Assembly (NCBI GenBank): GCA_028684915.1 | Contig: JAQUEZ010000046.1 | Coordinates: 1 to 37,002 of the forward strand | Length of the DNA: 37,002 nucleotides | Reading direction: 5' to 3' | DNA from: Desulfobulbus sp. | GTDB taxonomy: Bacteria; Desulfobacterota; Desulfobulbia; Desulfobulbales; Desulfobulbaceae | In this document: positions 11,285-16,858 of the stretch, piece by piece | How positions within the stretch are numbered: position 1 is the first letter of the stretch | How the letters are laid out: the number at the start of each line of letters is the position of its first letter | Made by a program: the position numbers and the translations under genes | Notes under the pieces: generated by a model | Told to the model about the DNA's origin: nothing | The model's database searches: none | The model's input: only the letters and a program-made list of their open reading frames with translations

Positions 11285-12109
11285 TTACTCCGCCTGTTTC
11301 AGTGATGGCGGTAGCTCCCGCGCCACACCGGTGGCATAGCCCTGGGCAGTGCTGAGTTCCTCCAACCTTCCAATCCGTTCCACCGCCTCGGGATGGGAAG
11401 CGAAATAGTTGCTTATCCCACCTCCTCGATGCTCATCCTTCATCGCCTGAAAAAATTCCGTGGCCCCGGCAGCATGCCCATAGCGGCAAACCAGGGCCTT
11501 AAGCGCGAGGCTGTCGGCGCGGCTCTCCCGTGCCTGGGAATAACTGGCCGCGCTCAATCCAACCGCCGGGGTGAAAAGGCGGGTAAGTCCGGAGTCGGAT
11601 CCGGTGAGAAAGGCCATCATCGCCGTCAAAACAATGCCACGGCCCAAGCCACTGAGGTGATCCCGGTTTTTGAAATGAGCCAGCTCGTGAGCAAGCACAA
11701 AGGCCATGCCGTTTTCCGAGCGGACCTTGTTCAAAATCCCGGAGAGGACAATAATCCTGCCGCCGGGCAGGGCCATGGCGTTGGCGGTCTTCGATGCAAC
11801 CAACTCGACCTTGAGCGGATAACCGACGTCAATACAGCTCCCAAGCTCGTCGACCATCCGTTGCAGGGCCAGCTCTCCGGCATCCACCTGGTCACCGGAT
11901 CGGGCCTGCCCAGGGGCCACTGGGGCAAAGATCCGGGCCTCCATATCCGGTGAAATCGACTGTACCACCGTATCCACGAGCCAACCCGAAACCGCAAAGG
12001 CCACCACACAGATCAGGGCGACACCGGCCAGCAAAACCACAAATTCCCTAAACGGGCTGTTATGGCTGACATTGTCGTTGTGCTGCGGGTAGGCGGGTTT
12101 AAATTCCAT
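11285..12109 (-). CDS. M48-family membrane zinc metallopeptidase
   Basis: The protein has 274 residues. A single membrane helix at about 23-47 is followed by an M48 peptidase domain. The zinc site HELAH is at 141-145, and the third ligand is probably Glu195 in ESRADSLAL. The pattern SNYFASHPEAVERI near the C-terminus is typical of M48 proteins related to HtpX/Oma1/LoiP. It probably faces the periplasm and acts in envelope protein quality control, though the substrate is unknown. It overlaps the upstream UPF0145 gene by 11 bases. With the second UPF0145 gene it forms a three-gene operon. Confidence 0.9.
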   Translation of the reverse strand: MEFKPAYPQHNDNVSHNSPFREFVVLLAGVALICVVAFAVSGWLVDTVVQSISPDMEARIFAPVAPGQARSGDQVDAGELALQRMVDELGSCIDVGYPLKVELVASKTANAMALPGGRIIVLSGILNKVRSENGMAFVLAHELAHFKNRDHLSGLGRGIVLTAMMAFLTGSDSGLTRLFTPAVGLSAASYSQARESRADSLALKALVCRYGHAAGATEFFQAMKDEHRGGGISNYFASHPEAVERIGRLEELSTAQGYATGVARELPPSLKQAE

Positions 12110-12569
12110 CCGACTCTTGTTTGAAGTAGACTGCGGTCCCGTAGGCCAGGACCTCCACGCATCCGATCTGTTTCTTCTGCCCCTTGGAAATGGAGGAGGT
12201 CTCCAGGCGAAGATTGATCACCTGATCCGCCAGGGGGCAGGACTCGAGCAAACGCAGCACCGCCTCGCGTCGGGCCCGATCGACCAGGGTTTCGTAGGAC
12301 TGGACATTGCCGCCGAAAATGTTGCGTAGGCCAGCGAGGATACGCTTGAAATAGTCCACCGAAATGACCACGCTGCCCATGACAAGGTGGCAGCGGCCGA
12401 TGGCGCGATCACCCCCCATAACCCGCTTAGCGGAGGTGGTTGGACGGGAGAGCTGTTGCTGCTCGCGAAGAATGATGGAGGCGTAATGTTTCTTCTCTGC
12501 AAGGCGGCCAAAGAAAAAACCCACGGCCACCAGCAAGAGAAGAAACCCGAGTTGTATCAGCTGTTCCAT
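12099..12569 (-). CDS. Membrane-anchored UPF0145 (YbjQ-like) protein
   Basis: This 156-residue protein starts with an N-terminal membrane helix (about 5-22) and a short linker. A UPF0145/YbjQ-like domain follows from about residue 55, with VDYFKRILAGLRNIFGGNV, SYETLVDRARREAVLRL and EVLAYGTAVYF. Most members of the family are soluble ~100-residue proteins, so the anchored version is a variant. A ribosome site (GTGGAG) lies at the end of the upstream gene, three bases away. Function is unknown; pairing with a membrane peptidase suggests an accessory or regulatory role at the membrane. Confidence 0.8.
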   Translation of the reverse strand: MEQLIQLGFLLLLVAVGFFFGRLAEKKHYASIILREQQQLSRPTTSAKRVMGGDRAIGRCHLVMGSVVISVDYFKRILAGLRNIFGGNVQSYETLVDRARREAVLRLLESCPLADQVINLRLETSSISKGQKKQIGCVEVLAYGTAVYFKQESDGI

Positions 12570-12572
12570 ACC

Positions 12573-12887
12573 CTACTCCACGGTGACTGCGGTGCCGTAA
12601 ACGTAGAGCTCGGCAGCGCCGGCAGCCACGGAACTGGTGGAAAAACGGACATTGACAATGGCATTGGCGCCCACCTGTGTGGCCTGGGCCTGCATGCGGC
12701 TGATCGATTCATCCCGCGATTCCTGAAGCAACTCAGTATACCCTTTGAGTTCTCCACCCACGATATTTTTCAGGCTGGCCATCAGATCCCGACCCACATG
12801 CTTGGCCCGGACCGTACTTCCGGAGACAATACCGTGAAAGGCGACAATTTTTTTTCCTGGAATTTCTTCGATGTTCGACAGCAGCAT
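12573..12887 (-). CDS. UPF0145 / YbjQ family protein
   Basis: This 104-residue protein fits the usual UPF0145 size. It contains IVSGSTVRAKHVGRDLMASL, NIVGGELKGYTELL, ARDE-type helices and a closing VYGTAVTVE. YbjQ-type proteins form a small pentameric dodecin-like fold, and a biochemical role is not established. The start follows a clear caggaga site. It is first in the operon with the anchored paralogue and the M48 peptidase. Presence of two forms side by side, one soluble and one membrane-bound, suggests they may co-assemble. Confidence 0.85.
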   Translation of the reverse strand: MLLSNIEEIPGKKIVAFHGIVSGSTVRAKHVGRDLMASLKNIVGGELKGYTELLQESRDESISRMQAQATQVGANAIVNVRFSTSSVAAGAAELYVYGTAVTVE

Positions 12888-13070
12888 GGGTGTTCTCCTG
12901 AATAAGTTGATAATGAGTCACGACGTCCTGTTCTTTTATACGATTGATTGAAGCCCTAACCAAAGAAATTTCTCCGCTACGATATCACAATTGGAGGTAG
13001 CACCATCAGGAGGCTTGCAAAACAGCGCGCCCAAGGTAGAATCCGCTATTCTCAATTCCACACACACCCA

Positions 13071-14594
13071 ATGCCCATGCCTGCAATTATTCTGACCACC
13101 ATCAACGCCCGCTACATCCACGCCAGCCTCGGCCTGCGCTGGCTCTACGCCAATCTCGGCGAGTTGCAACCCCAGGCTTGTATCCAAGAATACACTCTCA
13201 CCGACCAAATCTCCGACATGGCGGAGAAAATCCTCGCTTCAATGCCCCGGGTGGTTGGTATTGGGGTCTATATCTGGAACGCACTCCAGGTGCGGCAACT
13301 GGTGGGGATACTCAAGCGGGTGGCCCCGGAAACGGTGGTGGTGCTTGGTGGGCCGGAGGTCAGCCATATGCCGCTGCGGGTGGATCTGAGCGAGGCCGAC
13401 TACCTCATTCAAGGGGAGGGCGAACTGGCCTTTGCCGAGTTCTGTCGGGCAATTTTTAAAGACCAGCCGCCTGCAGAACGGATCATCCAGGCCGCACCGG
13501 TGAACGTTGCAACCCTGGTTTCACCCTATCCTTTTTATACCGAGGAGGACCTGGCTCACCGTTTGATCTATGTCGAGGCCTCGCGCGGCTGTCCCTTTAA
13601 CTGCGAGTTCTGCCTTAGCTCCATTGACCGACTGGTGCGCCCCTTTGATATCGATTGGTTCCTCAACGAAATGGAGACACTCTGGCAGCGGGGCGCGCGC
13701 ACCTTCAAGTTCGTGGACCGGACCTTCAATGCCAATCCGGCTACTGCGTTGCGCATCCTCGACTACTTCCTCGGAAAAACGGCACCGTTCCATGTCCATT
13801 TCGAGGTCATCCCGGACCATTTTCCCGAAGCGGTTAAGGAACGATTGGCCCGCTTTCCGGCCGGGACCCTGCAGCTCGAGGTCGGCATCCAGACTCTTGA
13901 TCCACAGATTGCAGCCAACATCAGCAGGCGGCTTGACTTCGACCGCATCCGTGAAAACCTTGCCTTTCTTGAGCGCGAGACCACGGCTCATCTCCATGTC
14001 GATCTCATCGTCGGCCTTCCGGGCGAATCGATCGAGCAGTTCGGCCGCAACCTCAATACCCTGATCATGCTTGCCCAGGGCGAAATCCAGATCGGTATCC
14101 TCAAAAAACTCTCCGGTACCGCCATCAACCGCCACGACCAGGTGTACGGCATGGTCTACTCACCGGATCCCCCATACGAGATCCTCAAAAACGACCTGAT
14201 CAGCTTTGCCCAGATGCAGGAGATGAAGCGGCTGGCCCGGTTCTGGGACCTGATCTACAACAGCGGTAACTTCCGCCGCAGCGCGCCGCTGCTGTGGGAA
14301 GACAGCGATGTCTTTACCGGGTTTTCCGCCTTCAGCCGCTGGCTGTATGGCCAAACCCTGGCCACCTGGCAGATCGGCCTGCCGCGCCTAAGCGAGCTGC
14401 TCTTTTTTTATCTGGTAGAAGAAAAGGGGATGGCAAAAAGTGCTGTGGCCGACAGCCTCGCTGCCGACATCCTGGTGATCAAGGGCAGGGTGCTGCCGAA
14501 GACGGTGCAGGCCCACGTGACTCAGGCACCCGAAGAACGCCGCAGCCTGGGTGAATCACTGACCAAACGGCAAAAACGCCACCGGCAGGACTGA
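13071..14594 (+). CDS. B12-binding-domain radical SAM protein (DUF4080 type)
   Basis: This is a 507-residue protein. Residues 1-150 form a cobalamin-binding-like Rossmann domain (GIGVYIWN, VLGGPEVS, LIQGEGELAF). The radical SAM core follows, with the cluster motif CPFNCEFC giving Cys174, Cys178 and Cys181. The C-terminal ~170 residues fit DUF4080. The family occurs mainly in anaerobes and its reaction is unknown; a B12-assisted methylation is a reasonable guess only. No ribosome site is visible, and either of two ATGs six bases apart (13071, 13077) could be used. The divergent gap upstream (12888-13070) shows no clear promoter. Confidence 0.85.
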   Translation: MPMPAIILTTINARYIHASLGLRWLYANLGELQPQACIQEYTLTDQISDMAEKILASMPRVVGIGVYIWNALQVRQLVGILKRVAPETVVVLGGPEVSHMPLRVDLSEADYLIQGEGELAFAEFCRAIFKDQPPAERIIQAAPVNVATLVSPYPFYTEEDLAHRLIYVEASRGCPFNCEFCLSSIDRLVRPFDIDWFLNEMETLWQRGARTFKFVDRTFNANPATALRILDYFLGKTAPFHVHFEVIPDHFPEAVKERLARFPAGTLQLEVGIQTLDPQIAANISRRLDFDRIRENLAFLERETTAHLHVDLIVGLPGESIEQFGRNLNTLIMLAQGEIQIGILKKLSGTAINRHDQVYGMVYSPDPPYEILKNDLISFAQMQEMKRLARFWDLIYNSGNFRRSAPLLWEDSDVFTGFSAFSRWLYGQTLATWQIGLPRLSELLFFYLVEEKGMAKSAVADSLAADILVIKGRVLPKTVQAHVTQAPEERRSLGESLTKRQKRHRQD

Positions 14595-14601
14595 ACAGGC
14601 G

Positions 14602-14743
14602 CTTCTCGTCCCTAGGCTCCGCGTGAAAATGAAAAGACGAAACATTCGTTTCCTCATCACCTACCCGACCAACCTCCCATGAACAAGAGGATCCGCTAGA
14701 CGCAGAGCGTCAACGATGCCGTTCCCACGCAGAGCGTAGGAAC
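14602..14743 (+). repeat. REP-bounded short element (no transposase), copy A
   Basis: The right end has two palindromes typical of the island. One is gacgcagagcgtc (14699-14711), a 5-bp stem with an AGA loop. The other, at 14721-14743, is a gttcc/ggaac outer stem and acgc/gcgt inner stem separated by a C/A mismatch. The left end near 14602-14626 (ctcgtccctaggctccgcgtg) is a weaker inverse copy. The ~75 bases between show no coding content. It looks like a decayed, non-autonomous relative of the neighbouring RAYT element. Confidence 0.6.
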
Positions 14744-14791
14744 GAGGGGAAAGCGGCAGGATCAGGCAGGGGCGGGATTGTTATGGTCTTC

Positions 14792-15435
14792 TTGTGCCTA
14801 CGCTCTGCGTGGGCACAAACACGCCACGCTCCGCGTGCAACCTTTTCGCATCACCACTCCTTACATACCTCCAACAAACCCGGCATTCCGGCATAATCCC
14901 GCGCACTCGAATACCGCCAGTGTACTGGATCATCGACATACCCGCGTTTCACGGGATTATTGTGGATATACTCCACCTTCTGCCGCATCATTTCTTCATG
15001 CTGGATCAATTGCGGGTGCGAACCTTCCTGCCAAACTTGGTATTCCCGGTCCTGTTTAAAACCAGCCTTGCTCCGTGCCAACTGCTGCAGGATATTTTGC
15101 ATCTTTTGCTCTTTCAAGTGGTCAATGATCCGGCGCGCAGTAAACGACTTGAAATCACCAATCTCTTTACCCAGATTCGGTGAGCTGGCAACCAGGTGCA
15201 GATGGTTTTCCATCACAACGTAAGCATAAATGGTCAGCCGCCCCTGTGTTTGCAGGAATTGCCAGGAATCGAAGAGTATACCGGCAAGCGCTGGGCTGCT
15301 GAACAAAGGCAGCCAGTTGACCACCGTGCAGGTCAGGAAATGGGGCACTTGCGGTTCGTAGATCGTGTAGCGACTTCTGGACATGGTATGAGACGCAGAG
15401 CGTCAGGTGTACGTTCCCACGCAGGGCGTAGGAAC
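14792..15435 (-). mobile_element. RAYT element: transposase gene flanked by inverted REP pairs
   Basis: Each end carries a large and a small palindrome in opposite orientation. The left large one is 14792-14818 (ttgtgcc/ggcacaa outer stem) and the small one 14825-14837. The right small one is 15392-15404 and the large one 15413-15435. All have TCT/TCC or AGA/AGG loops and bulged stems, as REP sequences do. The single gene inside fills the element. RAYTs are single-strand HUH nucleases related to IS200/IS605 transposases that are thought to spread REPs. The same ends bracket three other elements in this window. Confidence 0.85.
14851..15384 (-). CDS. REP-associated tyrosine transposase (RAYT, Y1_Tnp family)
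   Basis: This 177-residue protein is close to the usual RAYT length. The HUH metal-binding motif is in VVMENHLHLV (His-Leu-His). The likely catalytic tyrosine is in QKVEYIHNNPVKRGYV near the C-terminus, followed by HWRYSSARDYAG, which is characteristic of the family. The frame is intact, so it may be active. It opens seven bases inside the right REP pair and ends 13 bases inside the left pair. A gutted copy of the same gene lies 1.3 kb to the right. Confidence 0.93.
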   Translation of the reverse strand: MSRSRYTIYEPQVPHFLTCTVVNWLPLFSSPALAGILFDSWQFLQTQGRLTIYAYVVMENHLHLVASSPNLGKEIGDFKSFTARRIIDHLKEQKMQNILQQLARSKAGFKQDREYQVWQEGSHPQLIQHEEMMRQKVEYIHNNPVKRGYVDDPVHWRYSSARDYAGMPGLLEVCKEW

Positions 15436-15473
15436 GAGATTAAACGAGATTAACTTTCTTACCGTTCGTCCCC

Positions 15474-15512
15474 CTTGCCAGCCCCGCGCTCCGCCTGCGC
15501 GGCTCCGGCAAG
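15474..15512. other. GC-rich hairpin just downstream of the stand-alone FGE gene
   Basis: An outer cttgcc/ggcaag stem and an inner ccgcgc/gcgcgg stem are separated by a small internal loop and close a 7-base loop. It lies about 37 bases past the FGE stop. The hairpin and the bases up to the stop are conserved in the second copy (16782-16822). There is no T run, so it is not a standard terminator. DGR target genes often carry a hairpin or cruciform just beyond the variable region, which makes this a candidate for that role. Confidence 0.55.
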
Positions 15513-15548
15513 GCGGCCGCCCGGTACCGGATACCTGCTTGACTTGGC

Positions 15549-16355
15549 TCAATGACCTCTGGCAAGACGAAAGCCCAAGTAGTCGTTGCGGTCGGAAGGT
15601 CCGCCCCCGTTCCGGAAGGCGGAACGCACGAACCTGCCGTCGTTGAGCCACGAGCCACCGCGGACAACACGGTCATCGCCAGTTTTCGGCCCTTGGGGAT
15701 CGGTTATCGGACCAGCTGGATAAGCCGCATACCAATCCGAACACCACTCATAAACATTACCGTGCATCTGATACAGGCCCCAAAAATTCGGGGCAAAGGA
15801 AAGCACCGCTAGGGTCTTTTGCCGATAAAAACCCTTTTTCCCGTGATTGTAGGGATACTCCCCGTTGTAATTGGCCTGTTCTGGGCTCAATTCCGCCCCC
15901 CACGAGAACGGACCGTTGCCCCCGGAACGGCAGGCGTATTCCCACTCCGCCTCGGTGGGCAATCGGAACGCCAATCCAGGGGCCTGGTCATTCAACCGCT
16001 CAATAAAGGTTTGCACATCAAACCAGCTGACCCGCTCCACCGGATTCTCGGGATTTTCCTCAAATTGGCTTGGATCCTCGCCCATCACCGCCGTCCACAG
16101 GGCCTGGCTCACCGTGGTCTCGGCCATCCAGAACCCCTGGCTGAGCCGGACCTGATGCTGGTATTCATCATCATATCGTTCCGGTTCGTCCTCCGGCGAG
16201 CCCATGAGAAAACTGCCCGGCTCGATCCAGCGGAATCCCTGCCGCACGCCTCGGTAGGTGAAGGCCTGGAACAGGCCGTATTCGTCCTCGCCCCAATCCG
16301 AAGCCCAATGCTCGGGGAACCGTTCGGGAAAGATATGGTGGGTACGGATAGGCAT
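15549..16355 (-). CDS. Stand-alone FGE-sulfatase-like (C-type lectin fold) protein with a DGR-type variable C-terminus
   Basis: This 268-residue protein is almost entirely one FGE-sulfatase/SUMF1-like domain. It runs from FRWIEPGSFLMGSPEDEP (residue 41 on) through RLPTEAEWEYACRSG, GLYQMHGNVYEWCSDWY and RVVRGGSW to a final LGFRLARGH. True formylglycine-generating enzymes have catalytic cysteines after the GGSW segment; here there are none, so it is a binding domain rather than an enzyme. Residues 237-259 are the hypervariable part. The ATG at 16355 is preferred for the upstream aagagag; a longer frame reaches 16424. It lacks the N-terminal region of its 946-residue paralogue and probably arose by tandem duplication. 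Confidence 0.88.
   Translation of the reverse strand: MPIRTHHIFPERFPEHWASDWGEDEYGLFQAFTYRGVRQGFRWIEPGSFLMGSPEDEPERYDDEYQHQVRLSQGFWMAETTVSQALWTAVMGEDPSQFEENPENPVERVSWFDVQTFIERLNDQAPGLAFRLPTEAEWEYACRSGGNGPFSWGAELSPEQANYNGEYPYNHGKKGFYRQKTLAVLSFAPNFWGLYQMHGNVYEWCSDWYAAYPAGPITDPQGPKTGDDRVVRGGSWLNDGRFVRSAFRNGGGPSDRNDYLGFRLARGH
15580..15669 (-). other. Candidate DGR variable region (VR1)
   Basis: Compared with the paralogue at 16890-16979 (exact offset 1310, no gaps), 21 of 90 bases differ, giving 12 replacements and two silent arginine changes. Nine of the replaced codons are NNC in both copies (for example TAC/AGC, AAC/GTC, GAC/TTC), which fits a template rich in AAC. On the coding strand there are six A/G differences but no C/T difference, and every difference is compatible with an adenine in a shared template. 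About 30 bases on the 3' side, through the stop codon, are invariant and could be the homing initiation site. Confidence 0.8.
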
Positions 16356-16450
16356 GGTCGTGACTCTCTTATGATAAAGCTGCATGCCGGAGGATCTGCA
16401 AACACCTGCTGGGCGTTTTACCAATCTCTCCGGAAGCCTTGATTTTCATC

Positions 16451-16745
16451 TTGTGCCTACGCTCTGCGTGGGCACAAACACGGTACGCTCCGCGTATACA
16501 TAAACCGACGACGAACCGGGGCATCAACATACCCCCATTTCACCAGGTCACTATGCCTATGCGCAACCTTCTGCCGCATCATTGTCTCATTCTGGCACAA
16601 AATTGTCAGGAATCGAAGAGCATACCGGCAAGCGCAGGCCAGAACATTGGAAGATTGAAATCGCATAAATTGTTCAGTGGCTTCTGGACAGGAGCTTGTT
16701 AGACGCAGAGCGTCAGGCGTACGTTCCCACGCAGAGCGTGGGAAC
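16451..16745 (-). mobile_element. Internally deleted RAYT element (MITE-like)
   Basis: Left REPs are 16451-16477 and 16484-16496; right REPs are 16702-16714 and 16723-16745. Both pairs match the intact RAYT element closely. The interior is only about 205 bases and consists of the two ends of the RAYT gene joined together. It fills most of the 503-base gap between the two FGE genes. It could still be mobilised in trans by the intact RAYT next door. Confidence 0.8.
16500..16695 (-). pseudogene. RAYT remnant: start codon lost, middle deleted
   Basis: Reading the minus strand, the segment keeps the RAYT part around LAGILFDSWQF (as a degraded LACACRYALRFL-like frame). It then jumps to the part around MMRQKVEYIHNNPVKRGYV (seen here as MMRQKVAHRHSDLVKWGYV). 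The intact gene's bases from about 15008 to 15252 are absent. The start site cttctggacatgg is cttctggacagga here, so the ATG is gone. The catalytic tyrosine position is histidine. It cannot make a working transposase. Confidence 0.75.
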
Positions 16746-16781
16746 GAGATTAAGAGATTAAGCTCTTACCGTTCGTCCCCC

Positions 16782-16822
16782 CTTGCCAGCCCCGCGCGCT
16801 CCGCCTGCGCGGCTCCGGCAAG
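16782..16822. other. GC-rich hairpin downstream of the large FGE gene
   Basis: Second copy of the 15474-15512 hairpin, 41 bases instead of 39 because of an extra GC in the inner stem. It keeps the cttgcc/ggcaag outer stem. It lies about 37 bases beyond the FGE stop. Preservation of the structure in both copies, alongside a preserved gene 3' end, supports a function linked to the variable region. Confidence 0.5.
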
Positions 16823-16858
16823 CCTGCTGCCCAGTACCGGATACCTGCTTGGCTTGGC

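Noticed and set aside
15474..15512. Hairpin after the stand-alone FGE gene as an intrinsic terminator
   Set aside because: No T run follows on the coding strand in either copy.
15840..15870. Second patch of protein difference between the FGE copies (near the YPYN segment) as another variable region
   Set aside because: It includes a 3-base indel and lacks the NNC codon pattern, so ordinary divergence explains it better.
15819..16442. 207-codon frame on the + strand opposite the stand-alone FGE gene, with a similar one at 17072-17698
   Set aside because: Both are antisense shadows of the duplicated FGE domain. They look conserved only because the FGE DNA is duplicated.
14602..16745. Repeated palindromes considered as a CRISPR array
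   Set aside because: Spacing is irregular, units are paired hairpins in opposite orientations around a RAYT gene, and no Cas genes are present.
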